34,186 nt of DNA from assembly GCA_949292025.1 (NCBI GenBank), contig CASEYC010000045.1:1-34186 (forward strand), written 5' to 3'. Shown here one piece after another: positions 26,206 through 34,083 of the stretch. The notes beneath the pieces were generated by a model. The model was not told the DNA's origin and did not search any database. It saw only the letters and a program-made list of their open reading frames with translations. Position numbers and translations under genes: made by a program. Position 1 is the stretch's first letter, and each line of letters starts with the position of its first letter. The DNA is from an uncultured Bacteroides sp. (GTDB taxonomy: Bacteria; Bacteroidota; Bacteroidia; Bacteroidales; Bacteroidaceae).

Positions 26206-26213
26206 TAAATTTG
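26206..26213 (+). promoter_or_regulatory. -7 box for the lysine exporter genes
   Basis: TAAATTTG followed by GCACCCCGAAT, an exact -7 match 25 bases before the ATG at 26239. Confidence 0.6.
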
Positions 26214-26238
26214 CACCCCGAATTTTAAGAAAAACCGA

Positions 26239-26526
26239 ATGTTCATCGTCATCACACTCATGCTGGCGGGCATCCTGGCAGGATGGCTGCTGCGCGGACG
26301 CCGGATACAAGTGGTCCGCCGGGCCATCACGCCCCTCATCTGGCTGCTGCTCTTCCTGCTGGGCGTGGAGGTGGGCGGCAACGAGCGCATCATCCGCAGC
26401 CTGCACACGCTGGGGCTGGAGGCATTGGCCATCGCTACAGGAGCCACCCTGGGCAGCGTGCTGGCAGCGTGGGGACTGTGGAAGGCGGTGGCGGGCCGCG
26501 GGAAGGAGGCAGGGCATGAAGGGTAG
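26239..26526 (+). CDS. LysO family transporter, N-terminal subunit
   Basis: 95 aa with three hydrophobic helices (FIVITLMLAGILAGWLL, TPLIWLLLFLLGVEVG, ALAIATGATLGSVLAAWGL). It matches the N-terminal third of LysO/YbjE, an inner-membrane exporter of lysine and thialysine. In this phylum the transporter is commonly two overlapping genes. The next ORF starts 11 bases before this stop. The start at 26239 fits the promoter just upstream. Confidence 0.85.
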   Translation: MFIVITLMLAGILAGWLLRGRRIQVVRRAITPLIWLLLFLLGVEVGGNERIIRSLHTLGLEALAIATGATLGSVLAAWGLWKAVAGRGKEAGHEG

Positions 26527-27118
26527 CCTGATTATCGTGGGATTCTTCCTGCTGGGCGTGGCGTGCGGCCTGGGACACGTATTCCCCATCGACCTGGCCG
26601 GGACGGACATCAGCTTCTACGCCCTCTGCGCCCTGATGTGCTGCGTGGGCATCGGCTTGGGTAGCGACCCGCAGACGTTGCACAACTTCCGAACGCTCAG
26701 CCCACGGCTGGCATTGCTGCCTGCGGGCACCATCCTGGGCACGCTGGCGGGCGTGTGGGTGGTCAGCCTGTGCCTCGCGCACCGTTCAGCGGGCGACTGC
26801 CTGGCCGTGGGGGCGGGCTTCGGCTATTATTCCCTCTCCTCCATCTTCATCACGGAATACAAGGGGGCGGAGCTGGGCACGGTAGCCCTGCTGGCCAACA
26901 TCGCCCGCGAGATTCTCACCCTCTTGCTGGCCCCGCTGCTGGCACGGTGGTTCGGCCCGTTGGCTCCCATCGCCGCCGGAGGCGCCACGACCATGGACAC
27001 CACCCTGCCCGTCATCGCGCAGGCATCGGGACAGCGGTTTGTCATTGTCTCCATCTTTCACGGCTTCTTGGTAGATTTCAGCGTGCCCTTCCTGGTGACG
27101 CTGTTTTGCGGGCTATAA
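26516..27118 (+). CDS. lysO: Lysine exporter LysO family protein, C-terminal subunit
   Basis: 200 aa, about six membrane helices. DISFYALCALMCCVGIGLGSD, GAGFGYYSLSSIFITEYKGAELGTVALLANI and GGATTMDTTLPVI are LysO/DUF340 hallmarks; the acidic residues in the membrane are the likely transport sites. The ATG at 26516 has a strong upstream GGAAGGAGG and overlaps the N-terminal gene by 11 bases, so both halves are probably made in equal amount. Together they are 295 aa, close to single-chain E. coli LysO (299 aa). It marks the core genome next to the BREX 5' end. Confidence 0.9.
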   Translation: MKGSLIIVGFFLLGVACGLGHVFPIDLAGTDISFYALCALMCCVGIGLGSDPQTLHNFRTLSPRLALLPAGTILGTLAGVWVVSLCLAHRSAGDCLAVGAGFGYYSLSSIFITEYKGAELGTVALLANIAREILTLLLAPLLARWFGPLAPIAAGGATTMDTTLPVIAQASGQRFVIVSIFHGFLVDFSVPFLVTLFCGL

Positions 27119-27142
27119 TTCCCCCTGTTTACACAGCTATAT

Positions 27143-27220
27143 GCCTAAGCACGCTTAGCTGTACCACCGGACACGGGCGGGGGTACGCCCGCCCGTGCTT
27201 AGGCGTACCTCCGCCTAAAG
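27143..27220. terminator. Compound palindrome between convergent lysO and the peptidase gene
   Basis: GCCTAAGCACG (27143-27153) pairs with CGTGCTTAGGC (27194-27204). Alternatively CACGGGCGGG (27172-27181) pairs with CCCGCCCGTG (27188-27197) over a six-base loop, and TTAGGC pairs with GCCTAA downstream. It is probably a bidirectional terminator or a REP-like element. No T-run follows. Confidence 0.55.
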
Positions 27221-27252
27221 CCTGGGTATAAACAGCTTGCAAGAGACGATTT

Positions 27253-27960
27253 TCAGAAGGAACAGCGATACCCTTTCAACTCCTCGCGCAGGGCACGGGC
27301 CTTCCCGCCCGTCATCCGGTCCAGTAAAGCCCAAAAGCCCGGTCCGTGGTTCATTTCGCGGGTATGGCACAACTCGTGTAGCAGGACATAATCTATCAGA
27401 TGCAAGGGCAACAGCATCAGGTGGAGGGAGAGGTTGATGTCTCCGCGGGCGGAACAACTGCCCCAACGGCCGGTGCTGGCGTTTATCTTCACCTTATTAT
27501 ATAGTAACCCGTGGGCACGGGCCAACATCTCCAGGCGCAGGGGCAAGACCTCCTTGGCACGGCGGCGCATCGCCTCGGCCACCGCCCGGTGTAGCCAGTC
27601 CTGCATTTTTGCATCGGAGAAATCGGTCTCGGGCGGACAGACCAGTTGCATCTCCTCGCCCTCGCGGCGCAAGAAGAAGCGCGAAGCCGTCCCTTTCGCC
27701 AAAGAAAAATGGAAACAGGGCGCATCAATGCGGTAATCCCAACCGACAGGCGGACGCTTTGGGGCTGACATCAACTGGCGAAGGCGCGGGCGCAGCGAGT
27801 CGATGGCACGCTTCACTTCGGCCACCGAAGCCCCGGCGGGAATGGTCACCCACAACTCGCGCTCCTTGGCACGAAAAGTCAGGCGCCGGGCACGAAAGCT
27901 CACGCGGATATGGAAACGGCCCAACTCGGGGTCATCGTATATATAATCTGTGGCAGTCAT
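27253..27960 (-). CDS. YgjP-like zinc metallopeptidase (DUF45/WLM-type)
   Basis: A 235-aa cytosolic putative metalloprotease. The zincin motif HELCH spans 195-199 with a third ligand at H205 (REMNHGPGFW). VKINASTGRWGSCSARGDINLSLHLMLLP is the conserved YgjP block. The N-terminal beta-rich part (FHIRVSFRARRLTFRAKERELWVTIP) is also typical. Start MTATDY at 27960 is chosen because it agrees with the family; the ORF is open to 28062 but that extension is not conserved-looking. Substrate unknown. Confidence 0.88.
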   Translation of the reverse strand: MTATDYIYDDPELGRFHIRVSFRARRLTFRAKERELWVTIPAGASVAEVKRAIDSLRPRLRQLMSAPKRPPVGWDYRIDAPCFHFSLAKGTASRFFLRREGEEMQLVCPPETDFSDAKMQDWLHRAVAEAMRRRAKEVLPLRLEMLARAHGLLYNKVKINASTGRWGSCSARGDINLSLHLMLLPLHLIDYVLLHELCHTREMNHGPGFWALLDRMTGGKARALREELKGYRCSF

Positions 27961-28222
27961 TACGCCTGCAAAAAAACAAAGAATTTGCCATTCGACCAAG
28001 CAGGAACGTACACTTTTCAACTTCAAAAACGGACGATGTGTCCGAAATCGGACAATGCGCAAGAACCTCTATATTCTTATTATCAAGCGATTATCCGTTT
28101 GGCACGATTATTGAAAGGAAATGGGCATGAAGAAAAATCTTCAGAAAAACGAAGGAATGTGCAACTTTTGCAGCCCGGTCCTCGTCTAATGAATAAAAGG
28201 AACAACATTAACAGATAAGACA

Positions 28223-29071
28223 ATGAAAACAAAGACTATTTGCATCGCCCTCGCCTCCCTGCTGATGTGCAGCTGCGCGTCGAATGCCCAAAGCTGGTTT
28301 GATGGCAAGACCATCAAGGAAAGCAAGAATTATGTGACCAAGGAAATCAAGGTGGACAACTTCAACAAAATCACGGTGACTGGCAGCCCCACGGTCGTTT
28401 ATACCCAGCGGAGCGGCAAGCCGGAAGTGACGGTCTATACCTCGGACAACATCGCCGAAGTGCTGGACATCCACGTAACGAACGGCACGCTCTACGTCGG
28501 CTTTAAGAAAGGCGTCAGCGTGTCCTATCGGAAACTGGACATCCGCGTTTCCTCGCCCGGACTGAATGCCCTCAACGTGACCGGCTCGGGTGAAATCCAA
28601 CTGGCCAACGGCCTGAAGACAGAAGACCTGACCTTGAGCGTGGCGGGCTCGGGAGACCTGAACGGTAATCACATCCAATGCGACGGACTGAAAGCATCGG
28701 TAGCTGGCTCGGGTGACTTGGATCTTAGCGATATTCGTTGCGCAACGGTGAAAGCTTCCGTGGCGGGTTCGGGCGACCTTGTCTTGAAAAGACTGGCCTG
28801 CACGTCGGTAGAAGCATCGGTGGCGGGCTCGGGCGACTTGGTGCTTGACGGGCAAGCCGAAGAAGCGCAATACAGCGTGGCCGGGTCGGGCGACCTGAAC
28901 GCCTCCGGGCTGGAAGCCAAGAGCGTCAACGCCTCCGTGGCAGGTTCGGGCGACATCACCTGTCATGCCACCGACTACCTGAAAGCCCGCACCACCGGCA
29001 GCGGCAGCATCGGCTACAAGGGCAAACCCAGAGAATTGGACTTGCCGAAGAAGAATATCTACGAACTCTGA
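28223..29071 (+). CDS. Secreted GIN-domain (DUF2807) protein, probable lipoprotein
   Basis: 282 aa. A signal peptide with a Cys pair (ASLLMCSCAS) suggests a lipoprotein. The head GIN domain starts at EIKVDNFNKITVTGSPTVVYTQ. From about residue 118 there are eight rungs of the form (V/T)(A/T)GSG(D/E/S), six of them VAGSGD, spaced about 16-20 aa, consistent with a right-handed beta-helix of the DUF2807 family. Function unknown, envelope-located. It is convergent with the sigma factor operon. No exact -7 box is seen in the 260-base gap upstream. Confidence 0.9.
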   Translation: MKTKTICIALASLLMCSCASNAQSWFDGKTIKESKNYVTKEIKVDNFNKITVTGSPTVVYTQRSGKPEVTVYTSDNIAEVLDIHVTNGTLYVGFKKGVSVSYRKLDIRVSSPGLNALNVTGSGEIQLANGLKTEDLTLSVAGSGDLNGNHIQCDGLKASVAGSGDLDLSDIRCATVKASVAGSGDLVLKRLACTSVEASVAGSGDLVLDGQAEEAQYSVAGSGDLNASGLEAKSVNASVAGSGDITCHATDYLKARTTGSGSIGYKGKPRELDLPKKNIYEL

Positions 29072-29155
29072 CAAGCGGACATTAAATTCTCTCTTAACAT
29101 AATGGATAACAGCCCCCGTGTCTCCGGCGATGGAAACAGCGGGGGTACAAATGAC

Positions 29156-29190
29156 AAAAGGGACGCTGCTCACGCAGTGTCCCTTTTTAT
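29156..29190 (+). terminator. Rho-independent terminator after the GIN-domain gene
   Basis: AAAAGGGAC-GCTGC, loop TCAC, GCAGT-GTCCCTTTTT: a 14-bp stem with one wobble pair and a T-tract. A second G+C hairpin (CCCCCG 29113-29118 with CGGGGG 29140-29145) lies just before it. It could act in both directions. Confidence 0.85.
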
Positions 29191-29312
29191 GTTAGTTTTT
29201 TCATAAGATTTGAGAGAATTGAAACTTCACAGCCTCAATAGTCCTAATAAAGCACACTAACTATATTTTAAAGCAAATGAAAATGTTATATGAAACGCAA
29301 ATGAAAAAGAAT

Positions 29313-29807
29313 TCAATGTTTGGTAAACGGCTCCACCGGCTGCTCGACGCCTTTCAGGCTGTCCAGCTTCTGCTTCTCAGCCGCCACATCCGGAACCTCG
29401 CCCGACAATGCCACCGACGGGGTTGAGATCTGGCGGCCAATAGTGTCGCCGATTGTCACCTCCTCCACATCGGCGAAGAACGAGCGTTGCACCACACCGC
29501 CCAGTCCCACCACCACGGCCACTACGGCCACGGCCTTGAACAAAGGCAGGAAGCGGGACGCCAGCGTGACGCGCTTGGCCTTCACCACCGGAACGCCGGC
29601 CGCAGCCAATACCCGGGCATCGAAATCCTCGCCCAGGCCTTCTTCGCGGCATTCGTCCGCATAGGCGAACCAAGCCTTGTAGCGGCACAGGTGGGCGGGG
29701 ACATCCGCGCTGCTGAAGAATGTACGCAATTGCGCCTCTTCTTCCACGGACGTCTCGCACAGCCAGTAGCGCTGCAAGAGTTCTTCTATATGCTTGTCAG
29801 AGTCCAT
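29313..29807 (-). CDS. Single-pass membrane protein, probable anti-sigma partner
   Basis: 164 aa. The cytosolic N-terminus (EELLQRYWLCETSVEEEAQLRTFF) is followed by a membrane helix at about 87-106 (FLPLFKAVAVVAVVVGLGGV) and a short external tail. The layout and position directly after an ECF sigma gene (11-base overlap) suggest an anti-sigma factor or membrane regulator. The N-terminal EELLQRYWxCETSxEEE pattern recurs in Bacteroidales proteins next to sigma factors. No FecR domain is seen. Confidence 0.75.
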   Translation of the reverse strand: MDSDKHIEELLQRYWLCETSVEEEAQLRTFFSSADVPAHLCRYKAWFAYADECREEGLGEDFDARVLAAAGVPVVKAKRVTLASRFLPLFKAVAVVAVVVGLGGVVQRSFFADVEEVTIGDTIGRQISTPSVALSGEVPDVAAEKQKLDSLKGVEQPVEPFTKH

Positions 29808-30306
29808 AATTCTCTATATTCATAAATTGTTGTTTCACCTTCTGCCGTGCCCGGAACAGGTTCACCTTGACTTGTCCTTCGGTGATGCCCATGACCTCGG
29901 CAATTTCCTTGTAACTTTTCTCCTCCACGTCCCGCAGTTGCAGCACTGTGCGCAGCTTCTCGGGAAGGGCGGCTATCAGACGGCGGAGCAGCTGTATCTG
30001 TTCCTTGTCCACCAGCCGTTCGTGGGGTTCCGAAGTGTCGGGTGCCTGTTCGGCTTCCGCGGTCAGTTCCACGGTGCGGGCATCCATCCGTTCACTGCGG
30101 TCAATGGCCAGATTTCTCGCCACCGTCAGGCAATACGCCTCGACGGAAGAGAACGTGGCCCATTCGTCACGCTTGCTCCACACCCGTATCATCGTCTCCT
30201 GCACAATGTCTTCCGCTTCTGCCCGGTCGAATGTAATCCGCAAGGCCAGCCGGAAGAGTTTGTCTTTCAGCGGAAGGATGTCACGACGGAAATCGAGTGC
30301 TTGCAT
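29797..30306 (-). CDS. ECF-type RNA polymerase sigma factor
   Basis: 169 aa. Region 2 is at about residues 15-80 (ALRITFDRAEAEDIVQETMIRVW, then SVEAYCLTVARNLAIDRSER). Region 4 is at about 110-162 (LPEKLRTVLQLRDVEEKSYKEIAEVMGITEGQVKVNLFRARQKV), with a helix-turn-helix for -35 binding. There is no region 3 and the size is normal. It probably forms a signalling pair with the overlapping membrane protein. Its regulon and signal are unknown. Confidence 0.94.
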   Translation of the reverse strand: MQALDFRRDILPLKDKLFRLALRITFDRAEAEDIVQETMIRVWSKRDEWATFSSVEAYCLTVARNLAIDRSERMDARTVELTAEAEQAPDTSEPHERLVDKEQIQLLRRLIAALPEKLRTVLQLRDVEEKSYKEIAEVMGITEGQVKVNLFRARQKVKQQFMNIENYGL

Positions 30307-30335
30307 TTCTATTAGGAATGACGGTTGAACAAGGG

Positions 30336-30343
30336 CAAAGTTA
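30336..30343 (-). promoter_or_regulatory. -7 box for the sigma factor operon
   Basis: TAACTTTG read leftward, an exact TAnnTTTG, about 30 bases before the sigma ATG. Confidence 0.55.
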
Positions 30344-30388
30344 CAGGAGTCTTTTGCTATTTTACATTTATTAGGACTATAGGACTGC

Positions 30389-31162
30389 TTATTCTCTCAG
30401 GATGCGCGTCCCGCCGCAACCGATGGCGGCTGCCGAAGTGATGACTACCTCGGCGACGCCTGCCTTCAAGGCTTCGAATGCATTCTCCAGTTTGGGAATC
30501 ATGCCGCCTTGTATAGTGCCGTCGGCCACATATTGGCGGAAATCGGCAGGCTTAATGACAGGAATGACGCTGTCTTCATCGTTCTCGTCGCGCAAGACGC
30601 CTTTCTTTTCGAAACAATAGACCAAGGTGACCTTGAAGCGGGAAGCCAAGCCTTTGGCCGTCTCGCCCGCAATCGTGTCGGCGTTGGTGTTCAGGATATG
30701 CCCCTCGCCATCGTGCGTCAACGGTGCCATGACCGGCACGACGCCACGCCCGATGAGGTCGCCCAGCAGACTGCCGTCCACCTGCTTCACGTCGCCTACA
30801 AAGCCATAGTCCACGCCGTCCTTCACGGGACGCTTGGCGGAGCGCATGACGTTCATGTCTGCACCCGTCAGTCCCAACGCATTGACGCCGCGGGCTTGCA
30901 GGCCGGCCACGATGTTCTTGTTCACCAAGCCGCCATAGACCATCGTCACGATTTGCAGCATATCGGCATCGGTGATGCGGCGTCCGTTCACCATCCGGCT
31001 CTCAATACCCAAGCGGGCAGCCAGCTTGGTGGCCGAACGTCCGCCCCCGTGCACCAGCGCTTTATATCCTTGTATGGCGGCAAAGTCGTCCAGCAACTTG
31101 CCGAGCGTGGCTTCTTCTTCCACAATCTTGCCGCCCACCTTGATAACTGTCAGTTTCTCCAT
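30389..31162 (-). CDS. argB: Acetylglutamate kinase
   Basis: Phosphorylates N-acetylglutamate (or N-acetyl- or succinyl-ornithine pathway intermediates in this phylum) for arginine synthesis. The 257 aa carry VIKVGGKIV (residues 6-14), ALVHGGG (35-41), RMVNGRRITD and LNTNADTIAGETA, all amino-acid-kinase family motifs. It follows speA by 15 bases, so the two are likely co-transcribed, linking arginine synthesis to polyamine production. Cytoplasmic. Confidence 0.95.
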   Translation of the reverse strand: MEKLTVIKVGGKIVEEEATLGKLLDDFAAIQGYKALVHGGGRSATKLAARLGIESRMVNGRRITDADMLQIVTMVYGGLVNKNIVAGLQARGVNALGLTGADMNVMRSAKRPVKDGVDYGFVGDVKQVDGSLLGDLIGRGVVPVMAPLTHDGEGHILNTNADTIAGETAKGLASRFKVTLVYCFEKKGVLRDENDEDSVIPVIKPADFRQYVADGTIQGGMIPKLENAFEALKAGVAEVVITSAAAIGCGGTRILRE

Positions 31163-31177
31163 CTTATGAAGTTCTTT

Positions 31178-33070
31178 TTATTCCAAATAAGTGTAACCAT
31201 AAAGTCCCGAACGGTAATTGGTCAGGAATTCCTTGCCTTCTTCCAGCGAGATGCGCCCCTCTTTGACAGATTGGCTCACCCAGGTCTCCAGCTTGCTGAC
31301 CAGCCGCTTGGGATTATATTGCACATAATCCAGCACCTCGGCCACCGTCTCGCCGTCTATCTGCTGGTCGATGGTGTAGCCCTTGCTGTTGACGGAGATG
31401 TGCACGGCATTGGTGTCGCCGAAGAGGTTGTGCATGTCGCCCAGAATCTCCTGATAAGCTCCCACGAGGAAGACGGCGAGGTAATACGGCTCCTTGTCGC
31501 GCAACGAATGCAAAGGCAGGGTGCTGACATCCGGCCGCGAAGTGACAAAGTTGGCAATCTTGCCGTCCGAGTCGCACGTCATGTCCTGAAGGGTAGCCTC
31601 ACGGTCGGGTTTCTCGTCCAGGCGCTGGATGGGCATGATGGGGAACAGTTGGTCGATGGCCCAGGAATCCGGCAACGACTGGAAGAGCGAGAAATTGCAG
31701 AAGTATTTGTCCGCCAGAAGCTTGCTGAGCTTGCGGAATTCCTCCGGGCAATGCTTCATGTTGCTGGCAATGGAGTTGATTTCGCGGCAGATGCTCCAAT
31801 ACAGCTTCTCTATCTGCGCCCGCGTGTTCAGGTCTACGATGCCGTGGCTGAAGAGGTCGAGCGCCTCCTCGCGTATCTGCTGTGCATCGTGCCACGGCTC
31901 CAGCATACTGCGTTGGTTCAGGTTGTCCCATATCTGGTAGAGTTCCTTCACCAGCTCGTGGGCATTCTCGTCAGGCTCCCAGTTATCGTCCATCTCCGGC
32001 AGGGAGGCTGTCTCCAGCACTTCGATTATCAGTACGGAGTGGTGGGCCGTCAGGCTTCTGCCCGTCTCGGTGATGATGTTGGGGTGCGTGAAGCCGTGCT
32101 TGTCCGCCGCATCCACGAAGGTGGACACCACGTCGTTGACATATTCCTGGATGGAGTAGTTCACCGAGCTTTCGCTGCTGCTGGAGCGCGTGCCGTCATA
32201 GTCCACGCCCATGCCGCCGCCCGTGTCCACGAACTCCAGGTTGAAGCCCATCTTGTTCAGTTGCACATAAAACTGTGATGCCTCGCGCAGGGCGTTCTTG
32301 ATGCGGCGTATCTTGGTGATCTGGCTGCCGATGTGGAAGTGGATCAGCTTCAGGCAATCCTTCATGTCCTTCTTCTCCAAGAAGTCCAAGGCTTCGAGCA
32401 GCTCGCTGGACGTCAATCCGAACTTGCTGGCATCGCCTCCGCTCTCTTCCCACTTGCCGCTGCCGCTGGAAGCCAATTTGATGCGGATGCCGATGTTGGG
32501 GCGCACTTTCAACTGCTTGGCAATGCGCGCAATGAGGTTCAGCTCGTTCAGCTTCTCCACCACGAGGAAGATGCGTTTGCCCATCTTCTGCGTCAGCAAG
32601 GCCAGTTCGATGAAATCCTCGTCTTTGTAGCCGTTGCACACCACCAATGAATCCGGGTCGGTGTTCAATCCGATAACTGCATGAAGTTCAGGCTTCGAGC
32701 CTGCCTCCAGTCCCAGGTTGAACTTCTTGCCGTGGGTAATCATCTCCTCCACCACGGGGCGCATCTGATTGGCCTTGATGGGATAGATGATGAAATTCTC
32801 GCCTTTGTAGCCATACTCCACAGCCGCCTTCTGGAAACAGCAAGAGATTTTCTCAATGCGGTTGTCCAGGATGTCGGGGAATCGCAGCAGCATGGGAGCC
32901 GTCACATCGCGCAACTGGAGTTCGTCCACCAGCTCCTTCAAGTCGACGGCCACGCCATCCTTGCGCGGAGTCACGACAACATGTCCTTTCTCGTTGATGC
33001 CAAAGTAGGAAGTGCCCCAACCGGTGATGTTGTACAGCTCTTCCGAGTCTTCAATGCGCCATTTTCTCAT
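31178..33070 (-). CDS. speA: Biosynthetic arginine decarboxylase
   Basis: Converts arginine to agmatine with PLP, the first step of spermidine or putrescine synthesis by this route. It is 630 aa, the usual SpeA length. It starts MRKWRIEDSEELYNITGWGTSYFGIN, and FIIYPIKANQ carries the PLP lysine (K99). Further motifs are HFHIGSQ, VDTGGGMGVDYDG and ITETGRSLTAHHSVL. It is the first gene of the speA-argB pair. A -7 box lies about 40 bases upstream. Confidence 0.96.
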   Translation of the reverse strand: MRKWRIEDSEELYNITGWGTSYFGINEKGHVVVTPRKDGVAVDLKELVDELQLRDVTAPMLLRFPDILDNRIEKISCCFQKAAVEYGYKGENFIIYPIKANQMRPVVEEMITHGKKFNLGLEAGSKPELHAVIGLNTDPDSLVVCNGYKDEDFIELALLTQKMGKRIFLVVEKLNELNLIARIAKQLKVRPNIGIRIKLASSGSGKWEESGGDASKFGLTSSELLEALDFLEKKDMKDCLKLIHFHIGSQITKIRRIKNALREASQFYVQLNKMGFNLEFVDTGGGMGVDYDGTRSSSSESSVNYSIQEYVNDVVSTFVDAADKHGFTHPNIITETGRSLTAHHSVLIIEVLETASLPEMDDNWEPDENAHELVKELYQIWDNLNQRSMLEPWHDAQQIREEALDLFSHGIVDLNTRAQIEKLYWSICREINSIASNMKHCPEEFRKLSKLLADKYFCNFSLFQSLPDSWAIDQLFPIMPIQRLDEKPDREATLQDMTCDSDGKIANFVTSRPDVSTLPLHSLRDKEPYYLAVFLVGAYQEILGDMHNLFGDTNAVHISVNSKGYTIDQQIDGETVAEVLDYVQYNPKRLVSKLETWVSQSVKEGRISLEEGKEFLTNYRSGLYGYTYLE

Positions 33071-33111
33071 TTCCTATTACTTTGTCGATTTCTAATTATA
33101 CAGTTTGTCGG

Positions 33112-33119
33112 CAAAGGTA
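33112..33119 (-). promoter_or_regulatory. -7 box for speA-argB
   Basis: TACCTTTG read leftward, an exact TAnnTTTG, about 42 bases before the speA ATG. Confidence 0.55.
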
Positions 33120-33422
33120 CGCATTTGTAAGAAGATGGGAAAGAGGTAGGGGCATTTTGTTGGCCAGCCGCCTTGAAAAATATCCCCTCTGCCCACCCTC
33201 ATATCCCGGTTGTGGTCAGCATCATGGTGATGCCCTGTGCGTCCGGCTTTCCGGAAAATGCAACATGCACTTGTGCGCCATGCTGAAAATGCGCAATAAG
33301 TCGGCACGTCCTTTTTCAGTTAACCCTATGCAGTTTGAAAAGCTCACTCCCCTTGGGAATGAATGATGCTCGCCCCACAGACCCGGATACTACCCTCTTT
33401 TGTTTACTCTCTCCCTACGTTT
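33120..33422. other. Intergenic stretch without a recognised gene
   Basis: No ORF here has family-like sequence or a convincing start. Apart from small self-complementary bits (GCATC-ATG-GTGATGC near 33219-33233) I see nothing to annotate. Confidence 0.5.
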
Positions 33423-33560
33423 TTATAGCAATTCTACCGTCCAATTCAACGACTGGATTTCCAAATCCAGCTTGCGCAACTGGGATGAATACCCGTCTAT
33501 GGTTTTGCGCAACGTATTCACATCCACGGTGCGCACGTAGCGTATCTCGTTTCTGCTTTC
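33423..33560 (-). pseudogene. C-terminal remnant of a DIP1984-like (DUF6847) protein
   Basis: About 45 residues on the minus strand, SRNEIRYVRTVDVNTLRKTIDGYSSQLRKLDLEIQSLNWTVELL then stop, resemble the C-terminus of DIP1984-family proteins (..EIKWVxTVDV...RELDxxIQxxNWTTEL). Upstream of about 33560 the similarity ends abruptly where the antirepressor remnant begins on the other strand. No N-terminal part is present. Confidence 0.6.
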
Positions 33561-33834
33561 ACGCGCCCTGCTGCTGGCGGAGGAGCGGATAAAGGAACGC
33601 GACAGGCACATCTCCCGGCTGAAGGAGGAGAACGCGCTGTCGGCCTTGAAACTGGAAAGGCAGGCTCCCAAAGTACGCTATTTTGATGAAGTGTTCCGTT
33701 CCAAGAGCACGTACACCGCCACGCAGATTGCCAAGGAACTGGGCATGAGCGGACGCGAACTGAACAACCGCCAGCGGATGCTCGACGTGCAGTTCCGGCA
33801 GTCAGGCACGTGGCTGCTCACCGCACCCTACTAG
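33541..33834 (+). pseudogene. Phage antirepressor C-terminal (KilAC/ANT) remnant
   Basis: In frame from after a TAG at 33538 to the stop at 33834: a helical LLSRALLLAEERIKERDRHISRLKEEN segment, then APKVRYFDEVFRSKSTYTATQIAKELGMSGRELNNRQRMLDVQFRQSGTWLLTAPY. This is the KilAC DNA-binding domain of phage antirepressors, which usually follows a Bro-N or Rha domain. No ATG is available before the conserved part; a TTG at 33646 is the only alternative start. A decayed prophage fragment. Confidence 0.75.
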
Positions 33835-34046
33835 AAGGAAGGCTTTACGCTGACCCACACGCACCTTTGGCAAAGCCGCGACGGGGAGTCCGGGACGGCA
33901 TTCCCCTGCAAGGGAGCGTTACTTGCCCCTGCTTCTTTCACCGCTTGAAAATGGACATGGCTATTAAGGGGATTGCGCTCAAGATCGGGTGCAATTCCCT
34001 CCACGGCTCTTTCATTTAAAGCAGCAGTAAAGACATAGTATCCCTT
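33835..34046. other. Stretch without a recognised gene
   Basis: Small ORFs exist on both strands (for example MAIKGIALKIGCNS at about 33957 on +) but none has supporting family features. The strong terminator just after it raises the possibility of a small RNA. Confidence 0.4.
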
Positions 34047-34083
34047 GAAGGTGTGTCGTAATGAGCGATGCACCTTCTTTTTT
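34047..34083 (+). terminator. Rho-independent terminator
   Basis: GAAGGTGTGTCG, loop TAATGAG, CGATGCACCTTC, then TTTTTT. A 12-bp stem with two wobble pairs and a T-run. It ends transcription of whatever lies at about 33840-34046. The remaining 100 bases to the window end show no clear gene. Confidence 0.85.

Larger units (their letters stand above)
26176..26213. repeat. 16-bp inverted repeat (one mismatch) spanning divergent promoters
   Basis: CAAATTTAGA at 26176-26185 inverts exactly to TCTAAATTTG at 26204-26213. After one mismatch, ATAAA/TTTAT extends the symmetry. Each arm holds a TAAATTTG -7 box pointing outward, to brxA on the left and lysO on the right. It could be an operator shared by both promoters. 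Confidence 0.85.

Noticed and set aside
27961-28062. Upstream extension of the YgjP-like peptidase
   Set aside because: Sequence does not resemble the family; MTATDY start fits the expected length.
30509-32278. 589-aa plus-strand ORF opposite argB-speA
   Set aside because: Antisense shadow spanning two conserved genes.
33092-33307. 71-aa minus-strand ORF before speA
   Set aside because: No family features, overlaps the speA promoter.
33831-34073. 80-aa minus-strand ORF near the window end
   Set aside because: Runs through the terminator hairpin and shows no recognisable domain; left uncalled.
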